In this document: one piece after another, positions 1-12,000 of the stretch
How the letters are laid out: each line of letters starts with the position of its first letter
How positions within the stretch are numbered: position 1 is the first letter of the stretch
Origin: Phlebotomus papatasi
Lineage: Eukaryota > Arthropoda > Insecta > Diptera > Psychodidae
NCBI RefSeq assembly: GCF_024763615.1
Contig: NC_077224.1
Coordinates: 76,952,712 to 77,016,711 of the forward strand
Length of the DNA: 64,000 nucleotides
Direction: 5' to 3'
Position numbers and translations under genes: made by a program
The notes under the pieces: generated by a model
Seen by the model: only the letters and a program-made list of their open reading frames with translations
The model's database searches: none
What the model was told of the DNA's origin: nothing

Positions 1-1
1 A

Positions 2-160
2 ACCATTCCAACAATAGAAGTGCTGTTTTTCCACGAGAACTCAAGAATTGAAATGTCCGGAATTGATTTTGAAGGAAGCTTGTGTGGTGTCAGCATCGCA
101 TCCGGAGAGAAGTTGCACCTGAGCCGCAGAACCTCGGGGAGGATCTCTCACCAGTTGTAA
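2..160 (+). CDS. 3' end of an unidentified protein-coding gene (partial)
   Basis: An open frame enters from the left edge and ends at TAA 158-160, giving 52 residues without a stop. The codons are noticeably GC-richer than the surrounding DNA and end in GRISHQL, which suggests a real terminal exon. An ATTAAA at 187-192 could be its polyadenylation signal. I do not recognise the protein: the visible part has no membrane segment, Cys/His cluster or catalytic motif. It could also be a chance frame in an otherwise AT-rich region, so confidence is moderate. The rest of the gene lies upstream of the window. Confidence 0.45.
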   Translation, partial: TIPTIEVLFFHENSRIEMSGIDFEGSLCGVSIASGEKLHLSRRTSGRISHQL

Positions 161-427
161 CAAGTAAGAATTTACGATTACTGTTTATTAAAACTGCGAA
201 AATTTGACAGCTGATTTTTGTCGCGCGCGCAATTGATTTGAAATTGGAAGCAGTTGGGATTTAAATTGAGAAATAAGGGCTCATTCACATGATGAAACAG
301 TGCATAAGAAAAAAATACATAAACCAAAATGGAGCAATCTGATTGGCTGAGGCTTACGCACTTTTGCATAGAAATTTTTCATAAAGATGATTTTTTAATT
401 AAAATTAGCCAGAAATATGGTATAAAA

Positions 428-742
428 GTTAAACAAAACGAATAAACAACAGTCACCTCATTGTGGTTTTCATTGGAAAACATGGTCGATCGATGAAAAA
501 TTCGATGTTGAAAAGGTACACTTTTCATTTTTCTGAGAAATTAACAAATTAAAATTTGTGAATACGAATGGATTTTCGCTTTATTTGGAGCAAAATTAAC
601 TAAATAATGAAACTGTGGTATAGCAAATATATAAATATAATAATTTAGTACTGTATTTATCATGAAAACAATGACGTTTCCATTTGGAGTAGCGAAAAAT
701 TTCCATTTGGAGCAGGTTTTGAATTAGCTTAATTCACCCTAT
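428..742. repeat. Dispersed repeat, inverted partner at 37760-38078
   Basis: About 315 bp recur in reverse complement inside Wee1 intron 6, with small differences only. Shared stretches include ATGACGTTTCCATTTGGAG, CAGTCACCTCATTGTGG and the run around GAAACTGTGGTATAGC. No coding potential is visible. Following sequence (760-840 and 1176-1220) also matches pieces flanking the partner copy (36750-36840 and 38793-38830), so both are parts of a longer element that has been broken up. Confidence 0.7.
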
Positions 743-1680
743 TATTTATCATCACAAAATCTTATGTGCTCCGATCACTCTCAAACTTTGCCAAAATATG
801 TTTAGCTACTTCCTGATCACGAATCTGTGCATGGCTAAAACAACTGATTAACAACTGATAGGCAATAATTACTTATCAGTCAGTCTTCCACTTCTGATGG
901 ATGAGGAGCAATGTGTAGTGTCAGTGAAAGTTGAAGGTGTTAAAATTTGTGTGTACAATTGTTCTCCCAGTTTTTGATGTGAGTTTGTAGAAAAATCTAT
1001 TTTAAAATGCGTTTTCTGAATTGTCATATTCATATTTTGAAATTGTATGTAGGCCCTGAAGAAGGTCCCAACCAAGGATCGAAACGTCGGCCAATAAAAA
1101 AAAGAGCAAGACAGTTTTTATACCGAAATTCCAAATTTGACTTACATCCTTCGAATCCTAGATATTTTAATGAATCTCACCTACAATTAGCTGATCTAGG
1201 CTTATCACCAGTTTTCAGTATGTGATGGCGCTCACCTAAATAAATTTATTAACTTCTAAAGGAGAAATGGGGAAAGGTGCCATCTATTTTTCATTTCGTT
1301 GGAATGAACCGTCCACGGTGACTGATATTCGACCGTCGGCTTAATTGACATGTGTCGAATAGACCGTACCCTACCCTCTACTACACATTATACTTTTTGA
1401 TTCGGAGGTAGATCTTATTCAGTTGGTGATTAAACTTTTTTTTTTTATTTATATCAGTCATTGTTTGTTCTACGGAATTGGACGTTGGACCCCTGCAGAA
1501 AATCAATTGGTAAGGGCAGTTCTGGCTTACAAATTTTATTATAGACGCTTTAATTAACAATAATTTAGGAAATTTAGTAATATAATTAGTTTCTAACAAA
1601 AAAGGGTTGATAAAGTGTCCCAGGCTTTGCGAAATGCTCGAACTCGTTTACCGGTTCTCAACTGATTTGAACTGACTTAT
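743..1680. other. Non-coding spacer with repeat debris
   Basis: There is no convincing gene here. 1060-1090 contains the GATCGAAACGTCGGCC motif followed by AATAAA, a phrase often seen in 3' tails of insect non-LTR elements. 1176-1215 repeats a TCTCACCTACAA phrase found again near 38793. The small ORFs in this stretch have no recognisable features. Confidence 0.4.
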
Positions 1681-1689
1681 AAATCACTC

Positions 1690-2290
1690 AAAATATTTCC
1701 CAAAATACACCTCTGGAGTAATTTGATTGAATTTTGTATAAAAAAAATAGTTATCGGTTATGAACCGGTTCATTACCGGTTCAACCCCGATTGGAACCGA
1801 TTCAGTTTTGCCGGAAATTCCAAGACCTTTCCAACGAGCCCAAATATGACGCCATTCGCTTGATAAATGCGCTCTATAAGGACTTTTTAAACTTTGATCT
1901 TGAAAAACCGTAATTAAGAATGATTCAACGGTATTTTCGTCTAAGACATTCGCCTGAATAATCTCTAAAACATATCCAAAAACGAAAAAAATCGCACGAC
2001 GCGTTTTCGAGCAATCCCAAAAAAACATGGTTTTGGAGGGGTAGGGGAGGGGTGGGGGGAAATGAGGGGCATGTTAACGATCCTTGGGTCGACTTATGGG
2101 GGGTCCTCCGAAGGTCCCAAGTCTATCTCTAACCGTTTGGCCTCTAGAGCTGATGACAGCCGGACGGACAGACGGACAAACTGCGTGACATTTCTCAGAA
2201 AACGTCTGAAGCAGATTCTTCTAACACGAGATATGGACATTGTAAAAATGATTACCTTTGTAATGAATATATCTCGATACGATTAATAAT
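1690..2290. repeat. Dispersed repeat with G-rich core (family also near 12.1, 26.2 and 41.7 kb)
   Basis: This stretch contains ACCGGTT repeats, then CTTTGATCTTGAAAAACCG, then a G-rich run and GATCCTTGGGTCGACTTATG, CCCAAGTCTATCTCTAACCG and GACGGACAGACGG. The same order of phrases recurs in reverse at 12040-12620, and in part at 26140-27110 and 41640-41770. It has no ORF of interest and is probably a non-autonomous mobile element. The class cannot be determined because the ends are not clear. Confidence 0.55.
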
Positions 2291-2452
2291 AATAATTGAT
2301 AAATTATGTGACAATCATGTGGAAATCCATTAGGAAAAGTAAAGGAAATTCACATTATCCGAAGGCATGAGCGTTCAAAGGAGAGAGTACTTTCCCCTAG
2401 TAAACTCACCTAATATGAGATAGTTGTAACAATGATATTTTTTGTTTACACT

Positions 2453-2650
2453 ATGGGAAGACTTTCCAGCCTTCGCACGCTTCGCACATACTCTGGCTTC
2501 GAACACTTCATATTTTTCCCATGTTCTCTGGATGAATCTGACCAATCTGACTTAATTTATTTCTGCAGGGCAAATTCATTGAAGGAATATGATAGAAATG
2601 TGAAGTGTTCGAATCCAGAGTGTTTGCGAAGCCTGAAAGCCTTCCTCTAT
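2453..2650. repeat. Fold-back (MITE-like) repeat, copy 1
   Basis: The two ends are inverted copies: GAAGACTTTCCAGCCTTCGC at the left and a reverse complement reading GAGGAAGGCTTTCAGGCTTCGC at the right, followed inwards by TCTGGCTTCGAACACTTC on both sides. A second copy lies at 62172-62388 upstream of the odorant receptor, and a terminal piece lies at 5147-5180. The apparent ORF across it is a by-product of the palindrome. Confidence 0.65.
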
Positions 2651-2875
2651 CTGGACTTATGTCGACCATTTCCTCAGTGAACAAGGATCCTTATAGTATC
2701 TATGAATTAATATGGGTCTGCCTTTTTGAAGATTGATATCTATAAAAAAATCGCAGTGTATAGAACTACCCCATTTTTACTATTGCCTCAGTTTCCCTTA
2801 CTATACCACTTGACTCATCTCATAAATCAGTAGAAAAGGTATGTTTTCAATTTCTTCTCTTTAATTCGTAACATT

Positions 2876-5800
2876 TTACAGTGATGTAAGTGTTTTCGAT
2901 AGAACGACTTCAATAGAACCGTTGTTGATTTCAGTCACTTGCTCAGGTGTTTTGTGACCTTTACAATCTGTCTTCTGTTTATTAGGGGTCTTGGCACTAT
3001 CTCCCTCTGGTTGTTCTTTAGGTGGCTCCCCGTTGCATCCTTTAGCGTGAATTGTTCTCATTTTTTTTTGGCGAAATCTCGTGAAACACTTGGGGCACTC
3101 ATATCTAGGTTCTCCAAGATGTTCACACTGCATATGAAGCTTGAGTCCGTAGGATTGTGTGTAGCACTTCCCACAGAGTTGGCATTTGTGGTTCTTTTCT
3201 CCTGTATGGCTTCGCAGATGAACAGTGAGGTGTGTTTTAATCCGGAATGCTTTCGAACAAAGATGGCACATAAACGGTTTTTCACCTGTGTGCATACTCT
3301 GATGGAGGTCCAATTGTTGCTTCCGGAGAAACTTTTTCTTACAAACTTCACACTCGTGAGGCAAAACGGTGGTGTGGATGCGCAAATGGGCTGTAAGGGT
3401 ATTCCGATTTTTGGACTTATGACCACAAGTCTGACAAATTAACGTTCCAGCATTGGGTTTTGGTGGCTTTGAATGGACTTGCTTCAGATGCTTCTTCATG
3501 TACCCTAGAGTTTTGAAAATTTTTCCACAAATATCGCATGGTATATGTTCATCCTTGTGGACTGCTTTGTGTCTCTTCAGTGCTGCCTCTAGGGAAAATC
3601 TAGCATCACAAATATTGCACAGATAGGGCTTTTCTGCCACATGAAGGCCTAAAATGTGATTCCGCATAATCCACTTTTCGGAAAATTTTTGTCCACAAAT
3701 TGCACAGACAAATCTGCGCTTTTCATCTATCTCAAATTCTGTATTTTCCGGGACTCTTCTCTTGTGCCTAGCAATCTTCTTGCACTTTCTATTGGCCGTG
3801 TCTTTGATTTCTTCCTCTTGCTTTACATCTACGTTAACATTGGTTTCTTCTTCACTATCACTACTATCCCGAGGGCATTGATTTACTTCAAATATATTGA
3901 AATACTTATCTTCTTGGTCATCATCGGATTCTTCAGTCTTCACCTGAACATTTCCAATATTGTTGGCCTTGTTTTCGCCAAGAGGATCTGTGAATAGTGG
4001 ATCATAGCGATGGGTTCCTATTCGGCAAATAAGTATTTTATATGTATTTTCACATTGGACTTTGAAATCGAAAGCATCTTCTAGTTTAACACTGCAAGTC
4101 GTGCAAATAAAATTCAGCAAATAACTGAAATTTCCCTGAAAAAGAATAAAAGTCGTTCTAACTCATCTATTTGCAAGTGACACGTAAATGAAAATTACTG
4201 AACGATATTTTCCGTATTTTGAAGTCAATTATATTGAGAATGGTTCGTAGAGTGGCCGTCCCACATCAACACGAAAGATCATTCAAAAAAACTGTGTCAA
4301 CTTTCTCAGATCATAAGAAGCATTTCAAATGAACAGGAACAAAACATTTTGCCAAAACAATTACGAATGAGAGAGCTGCTTGGAAAAGTAGTAGCGGACT
4401 CATTTTGATCATTGTGGGAATAAGCCGACGTTAATTGCAATCAACAATAGGGAAATCCGGAAGTCGTCGGGAAGAGACAATCAGTGGCTGGAGCAAAAAG
4501 AAAGGAGCAGTTTTTATTTCAATTTTTAAATAAATAAAAACGGCTCCTTCTTTTGCTCCAGCCACTGATGAAGGCTTGGAGACCGAGCCGAAAGCTCTGG
4601 AGATAGTTGATGTGCTTCCCTGAGTGATTGTCTCTTTCCGACGACTTCCGAATTTCCTTATTGTTGACTCATTTTGATCGTTTTAAAAAGATAAAAACCA
4701 ATTTATCGTTTTATAACTAATAATACGCATAATAGTTGAGTTCTACCATCTGATCTGAATCCTAAATTGAAATAGGAACGATTACAATGGATTGAAGCTG
4801 TATGTTCATATAACAAACAGATCACGAAAGATAGGCTAAAAGAATCTTTTTTCTCAATTTTTAAGATCAACTGATGGGAGAATATGAAGAAAATTGAAGA
4901 ATCCAGTGGTAGACAAGGTTCAACAATTCGAGTTTATTAAATCTTAATACACGCGTTCTTGGCCAGCCCTAAGCTAGAATAATCATTTTTTGGGGGGATG
5001 ATCTTGTTTTTACTTCCTCGATCGCCTTAATTAACTTTCAGGATTCCTATACTAAGGATCTGATCCTTACGACAATATAACATGAACTAACTATTCAACG
5101 CGTTGGGCAAAAGATAGTGCTAACATATTTTTTAGTTTCTAGTAGGGGAAGGCTTTCAGGCTTCGTACTGTACAGTTTCGGCCAAAAGTTTCTTGACAAA
5201 TCTATGTTCGAGAAATCAAATGGAAAAAATGATAGAAAAAAAATAACTTTTTAATTTCTTTTGCAAATATTTTGGTTGTATAAATCCATAGATGTTATTT
5301 ACGTATTTCAAAAAAAAATAATAATAATTCATTTTATTTCATATCAAAAATATTTGTTTTCTTAAAGTTGATCATTTTTAATCGGCCAAAAGTTTCTTGA
5401 CATATTTGTAAAATTTACTCAAAATGGTCAAATACGTGCAACAAACTTCTTTTAACCCAGTTATATTTTGAAGTTATGCCATTTGAGAAACAAATGGTAG
5501 TTTTGCACATTTCTAAAGTTTGCAATGGTCAATTTATACATATAAAAGTGATGATAAATTACTATAAATAACGTTTTTTTGGAACTTTGTGATTTAGATT
5601 AAAATGGCAAGTTAGAAAAAGTTAAAGGAATGGATCCAGAGATAGGTACTGCCCGTAAAAATCTGTGTCATCAATTGTTCAATTTTATAGAAAATCATAA
5701 CAGGATGAAATCGTCAAAATTTATAACATATATTGTGGAATGTTAGAGCTCGTTAAATATAGTACATTAATGTTCTTTCGAAGTTAAGAGTGCTACGAAA

Positions 5801-6121
5801 TCTTTTCTCCTTTAACATTTCTTTTTATTTACTAGTTGCATGCATATAATATCAACAAGATTAAAGAAAAATATTTTTCTTTTAAAATCTAACATAAGAT
5901 TGTATTAATTTATATTTTAATTATTTTTGTTGGATATTTACCGCAAAATGAGCAATTTTATGTAGTTTCTCATTCAAGTGTCTAAATTCCTCAGTTGAAA
6001 TGTCAACAAGATTTTCCATACTTTCACAAATTCTGCACAATTCTCCAGCTTCTTCTTTTACCACAGATTTTTTATCTGTTGCAGAATGTTCAGGATTTTG
6101 AGATGAGTACGGTCTATGCAT
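2876..6121 (-). CDS. ZAD-C2H2 zinc-finger protein, paralog 1 (2 exons, 479 aa)
   Basis: Exon 1 is 6121..5942 and exon 2 is 4135..2876. The donor GCG|GTAAAT and acceptor TTTCAG|GGA join in phase 0. The start is a true ATG at 6121. The junction completes a zinc-finger-associated domain: Cys29/Cys32 (LCRIC) in exon 1 and Cys71/Cys74 in exon 2, followed by LEDAFDFKVQCENTYKIL. An acidic linker leads into eight fingers at about residues 203-427. Seven are C2H2 and the last ends HAKGC (C2HC type). A Lys-rich tail follows. ZADs mediate dimerisation of insect nuclear zinc-finger proteins, so this is likely a sequence-specific DNA-binding regulator; the target is unknown. It lies head-to-tail with two paralogs. 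The 1.8-kb intron contains a fold-back repeat. Confidence 0.94.
4430..4672. repeat. Fold-back repeat in the intron of ZAD paralog 1
   Basis: The left arm reads AATCCGGAAGTCGTCGG, AGAGACAATCAGTGG, then CTGGAGCAAAA. The right arm is its reverse complement, ending CGACGACTTCCG and TTATTGTTGA. The middle holds a short T/A-rich hairpin and, to the right, an extra 60 bp (GATGAAGGCTTGGAGACCGA) absent from the left arm. No ORF is present. Confidence 0.65.
4673..5941. other. Remainder of ZAD paralog 1 intron
   Basis: This is AT-rich intronic DNA. 5147-5180 matches one end of the fold-back family seen at 2453 and 62172. A phrase CGGCCAAAAGTTTCTTGAC occurs at about 5180 and again at about 5382, a direct repeat 200 bp apart. 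No gene is seen. Confidence 0.5.
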
Positions 6122-6457
6122 TTTGCTGATGCACGTTTAAGTATACTCTTAAAATTACTATCGCTGAAATGTTGTCATTAAATACTGAAATGTCAAGTCA
6201 AGAGCATTGGGAAATCAACAATATTGGTGAAGTTACCTCTGAGATTTCACATTTGAATCTCTGCAGTTGATATTCTATGTTTATTTTTGAAACATGTAAA
6301 CGCGTTTAGCATTTCTGTTGCTGTTGCTGTAGTTTCACTCTGTACTTGGAGTTAATATTCGCTTTAGGTTCCATTTTTTTTGATTTTTATGCATATTTCC
6401 TTTATTTAGTGAATCATAGTGCATATGAGGGGTAAGTTCTGCCCATGGTCTTACTGT

Positions 6458-6855
6458 GTTATCACACTTGCACATTAAAATTTTAATATGATTCCCATTA
6501 ATTGTCGCTGATGGGAGTCCAAATGTGTAATTTGTGTGTTTGAATCATTTTATATTCAAAATTTGATCTATTTGTTGATAAAAAGGTAGACTTGGCCCGC
6601 AAAATTTGATATAAATTGATTTACAGCATTAATGCGAAAAATTAATGCGATTTTCTCTTTAATTTTTTAATGTGAAAAATATTTATGCATTAGGTAAATT
6701 TAAACTTATTTTTGCAGGCCAAGTCTACTTCTTTATCAATAAATAGAAAAACCCCAAATATTAAGTGACTCAAAGACACAAACAACAAATTTGGACGCTC
6801 ACAAGCGACAATTAATGTGAATCACATTAAAATTTTAATGTGCAAGTGTGATAAC
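6458..6855. mobile_element. Long-TIR MITE, intact copy (family also at 40932-43205)
   Basis: The element starts GTTATCACACTTGCACATTA and ends with the exact reverse complement, TAATGTGCAAGTGTGATAAC. Inverted similarity continues inwards through TAATTGTCGCT, GAGTCCAAAT and AGACTTGGCC. It is about 398 bp, with arms of roughly 180 bp and no coding capacity. The second copy is split by another transposon. Target-site duplication is not clear, so no superfamily is assigned. Confidence 0.75.
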
Positions 6856-9069
6856 GCCCTTAAGCTTAGCTACAAAAACTTCAACTTCAGATAAATTCAT
6901 GGCCTAATTTAGGAATACACTAAATGTAATTTAATTATAATTGTATGAACTGAGTGGTGTTTAAAGATGTAGCTCGTTCCCATGTTTACTGAAAAAGGTT
7001 TCCGTTTGTCTAGATTTTGTGATTTGTAATGCAAATTTTTATTTTCCGGGTTAGTTTAATGCCACTTTTTGAGATTTTCTAGTTTCAGTGTGTAATTTTT
7101 TAAATCATTGGGTTTTAACAAGTTTTTCAAGCAATTGACAAGGGTTTCTCATGAGTCATCTCTTGGTGGTGCGTAGATATGATCAGCCTAGAATTTTTAT
7201 TTGTAGGTCTATGTCTATAGGTTTTCTTCAAAATGTCGGACAGTGCTGAAAGTAGGACAAACTGAAAGACCGACTGTATTAGACAGCTATACATAATCCT
7301 CATAAGTCATCAAAAAAAATGGAGAGCTTCGCTCTATTAAAATCACACATTTCTTGAAAAACCATGTTCAGATTCATTAAAGTGTAAGACGTATAGTGGT
7401 CCCGCGGATAAAGGCCCTGCCGTTATTTTGAATCCGTGCCCTAAAAACTCATTAAGTACACAATGTGCCTTGTCCCTAGGGTTAGCCCTCTGAGTGAAGG
7501 ATGAAGAGTGTGCATCTTTACCGCCTAATAGTGAAGATACCCTTCCGATGTGCATGAAACTATGGGCAGAGAGCACTCATGCCTTTCTTTGGCATACCGC
7601 TCTCACAAAACAAGCAGTTGTTCTTCAGCTGTGAGTACAAACGCAGCCTTAACTTTTTCGTCTCCTTTGAGACTCTGGGTACTCATGGAAAAAAGAATTT
7701 TTTTGGACTATTTAGAATAGATAAAAATCCGATTCTTGTGGATGATTACAAACTATAAGGATGTCCAAATCTAGGATATTTTTTGCAGGATCCCAATTAA
7801 CTCCTGAGCTAAGATATTCTTGGTCAAAAATTGTGAATTTTCGATTTTCTGCTTCCTTGGAGATATTATGACTTTTTTCATATTTCTAGACCAAAATAAG
7901 GAAAAACCTCTCGGGGCCAATAAGTATGATAACTAACAATTACAGATTACATAAATTCGAAAAACAATTCTTACTTAAATTTTCAAAAAACTTGTTCAAA
8001 CTTGATGGGTACTCTCGTTCACAAAAATCTAGAGGTCAAATGTAAGGTTATCCCGCCAATGTCCGCCATTTGCTTTTTGACACCAACCTTGTAAGAAAAT
8101 TCCAAGCGGGAGCGAAATTTTTGCCAATATGGCTGATAATTTTGACATTTGGCAGCAGAGGGAGAATGCTTTCAGGGAAGTTTTTCCTATTATTCCTGAT
8201 TTTGGTGAATTCTGATTGTCCAGGAAGTGTTTTTTTGGCTCTTGAGAAAGCTTAATGTGTCTGCAATAACATCGTGTTGAGAGAAATGTGTGTTAAAGTG
8301 TTTTTGTGTGAAATATTTGGAGGAATTTGTTGGAAAACAGGAGCTGGGTGTCCTTTTTAGCACTTCCTGGACATCCCACATGATACTGGTCAATAATTCT
8401 TCTGGTTTTAGTGATCAACATTGTAAAGGAGTCATTTGACACGCAAAAATAATTCACAAAATTGATATTATTGGCTTTTGGAAAATTGAAGTTTGTCCAA
8501 GTTTGTCTCCTTTTCGTTCTTTTGGGGACGAGAGTTCCCATGAGTTTTCCAATTTCCCAGAGGCGGAGAAAATTCTTTCTCTACAAAAGTATCATATTTG
8601 ACTACTAAGACTTACAATAAAGTGAGTTTTACTGAAATTCGTTCGCTGGATATGTTGTGGTTCGGAAAGGGTTAACAAGAGAATCATTGTTAGGCCACCA
8701 TCACCAGTCGCGCTTGTACCCGCTTTCCAAGACCTCGGTTATTTTAATCTCACAAAAGGAATTTTGGGAAAAATATAAATTGTTCAAAGTCAGAGTAATG
8801 TGCGAAGCCTAGTCATCTCATCCACTTTTATGAACCGTTTCGAAAACATGTTTACAAAACAAAAGTTATTGTGCGTTGGGTATTACGAAAATGTTGTCCT
8901 TGAAAGAAACTGTAGAGCCAACTAAGATCATAAGAATTATAAAATGGTCATAAATATCAACACGTATTTATAAATTTATTTATTTTATACTTTTTGGTTA
9001 CTCTTTGTCACTTTTCTTCCTTTCAACATTTATTTGGGACATGTTTTTAAGCACTTCAATAAATTTTAC
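6856..9069. other. Intergenic region between ZAD paralogs 1 and 2
   Basis: No gene is recognised. 7655-7835 (from TTTGAGACTCTGGGTACTC to AGATATTCTTGGTC) is repeated in reverse at 43360-43560, immediately before the HINT gene. 7015-7150 contains AATTGACAAGGGTTTCTC, a phrase also found in the tandem repeat at 11630. The short ORFs at 7343-7576 and 8070-8541 show no domain and look fortuitous. Confidence 0.45.
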
Positions 9070-12000
9070 CTAATATCGTTTGTTCTCAGGTTTTTTGTTT
9101 GCATGCGTCTTTAGATGCCTACTCAGATGTGTTCGGTATCGAAAAGCATATGAGCAGATATTGCACGGAAATGGCCTCTCTCCAGTGTGCATTCTGTGAT
9201 GTTCGTTCAAATATTGTTTCCGTAGAAAACCTTTACCACAGACTATGCACTTATGCGGTTTATCACCTTGATGTGTCTGGAGGTGTTTCATGTGATGATT
9301 ATTATTCTGGGATCTGTGATTACAGATTTTACACACAAGAGATGATGCAGTAGAATTAAAGGTCACAAAATGAATTTTTCGATGGGCTCTCATGTATTTT
9401 TTGGTTTTGAAGATCTTTCCGCAGATATCGCAGGGAAAAATGTCATCATCAACATGGACTTGCTGATGTCGAATTAGTGAGACATAATGCGTGTATTTGG
9501 CTCCGCAAGTTACACATTCATGACGTTTTCTGTTAAAGTGCATACCCTCCATGTGATCAGTTAGATCGAGGTTTCCTCGAAAGGATTTGTGGCAAATTGT
9601 ACAGGTGGATTGATCAACAATTGATCCATTTGCTTTTACAGTGTCCTCAGTCTCACCATCTTCTTCTCCAATTATTTCTTCGCTAGAACTTACACTAACG
9701 TCGCATTCAACAGGCAGTGTCTCAACTTCTTTGGCAATATCTTCCCCTTCTGAATAATCTGTTTGCAATTTATTGGAGTAGTAACCATTGTACGAATTAT
9801 CTTCTTGCTCTTGGTCATCGGATAAAACATATAAAGTTTCGTCATTTATACTTTGTCCAGGACGCTCCACAATTTCTAGTTCCTCAAAGTGTATTTGTTC
9901 ACTTTCTACTTCCAAATCATCTTGAACGTCATCTTGATCATGAATGCGATAAGATTTCGATATACTTTCTGGGTGATCGCTAAAATTACTGTTTTCAAGT
10001 TGCTCAATGAGTTTCCTGTAGGTTTCTTCGCATTGTATCTTAAATTCGAATGCATACTCAAGTTTCATGCTGCAGGAGACACAAATGAATTGCAACCAGC
10101 AACTGTAGTTATCCTACAAAGGATAAGATAAACATGAATTGAACAAAAACTTTAATGGAAACCTAAAGTCGATATCGTTAACTGTTTAGTTAAAACATTT
10201 TTGGGAATATTAGTATTAGTATTACAAAAAAAAACTCCAATGGGCATTAGAAATTTTTCCTACTAATAGATTTTACAGATTAAAGCGATTTTCTTCTTTT
10301 CCATTTACAAAAAACATGATTTGTTTCTTAAACTATTGATTAATAAGTGTTTGGGAACTCAGCTCAGCTCTCCGACATCCGAAAGGACGTTACAGTCTAA
10401 AACTCAAGAAAATCAAAACATCCCCGTCAATAAGTGTTTTTATATAATATCCCAAATCATCAGCATAACGGAGAGTTGAGTGTTTCTTAATAAAAATATT
10501 ACAGTAGAGTCTCCTAAATTCGAACGCTCGGGGGGTATTTTTGACATTTCTCACCTCCCAAATTCGAACGATTTTTTTCAAAACTAACGAAATTTGTGTC
10601 ATATTAAATTGTACTTTGAATCAAATTCTCGTACTTTCTCGCAAGTTTTAGTTGTAACATACTTCCTTTTCATTTTATACGATAATAATGTATGTAAACA
10701 TTCAGGAAGAAGCACATAAATATGATTTTCATTCACCTAGAATACGAACTTTCTAACATAACCTCACAATTTACATTTTGAATCCAAACGGCGTTCGAAT
10801 TTGAGAGATTCAGATTTGAGAGACTCTACTGTATATCTAACATCCAAAGACCTAAGTCCATATCTAGAACTGTTTGATCAATAAACCAACAACGGATATG
10901 TATAAACAATGTACTTCCTCTGTTCCGAAAAGCCGTACATTTTACATACAAAATGTACTAGCAAACGTATGGCTTTTTTCGGAACGGAGGGAGTAATACG
11001 TAAACATGAGGTGTGGAAGAAACGTTTGAAAACGAATAAACGTCAAATGAAACTTGTACGTCAATGGTCAAAGCGCTACCTGAACAAACTTATTTTGACC
11101 TTTATTCGGTTTCAACGGGTCTTGCACACCTCTGACGTAAACTCATAAATTCCAAATACGCCCCTATCCCACCTGGATACTCACGAGACTGAAAATCTCG
11201 AACTTAATTCTTGAGCATCAAATCGCACATTACAAGGTGCAGTTTTATTAGTTTTTACTGTTCGAACTACACAGAGAACAGTATATTCCTCGATTTTGAG
11301 TTACTAAAATTTCGACTCCTTTCCTTACACCCAATAAGGGGTCGTATTTTGATAGACTTTTGAAAATCTTAAGTTTCCAGTTTTTGGACATCACGCTGTT
11401 TGTCTGTCTGTCCGTCCGTCCATATATGAGACGCTCAGAGCAAAAGTGGACTGTTTTAATAGGGAAATGCATACAAAGGAGATCACTTTTGCTCTGAGCG
11501 TCTCATATTAAGATCCCTACAGGCCGACGGGTATGCCCTAGACACACTTACGACTTAAGCCGAGAGGCAACTTAGTAGAAGATGATTATTATTCAAGTAG
11601 TAACTAATTTCCATTTTTTCTGACAAGGGTTTCTGGTTTCTCGGGTTTCGCGATGCAAAAAGTGGGATTCTCGGGTTTCGCAATGCACAGAATGGGTTTC
11701 TCGGGTTTCACGATGCAAAGAGTGAGTTTCTTGGGTTTCGCGAAGCGTTTCTCGGACAATTGACGAGGGTTTCTCAATATAAGTTACCCCATGTTATTAT
11801 TAAATATTAATCGTGTCGAGTTTTTCACTAGCTTTGTGATTGAGGTATTCGCGTGTTCTCCGACACTCAATTTAAGCCTCGTGGTGAAAGGATCAGTCAG
11901 TCCCCGGGGACTGTCCAGGAGCACCGATTTAGTTCCGAAAAAGCTCTAAATACTCGTGGAGATTCCTTCCTTGCTCCCAGTGGGAGATGATGAAAATGTA

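Noticed and set aside
2939..3442. 167-codon + strand frame
   Set aside because: It is antisense to the zinc-finger exon of ZAD paralog 1; its regular Cys/Phe pattern comes from the repeated finger codons.
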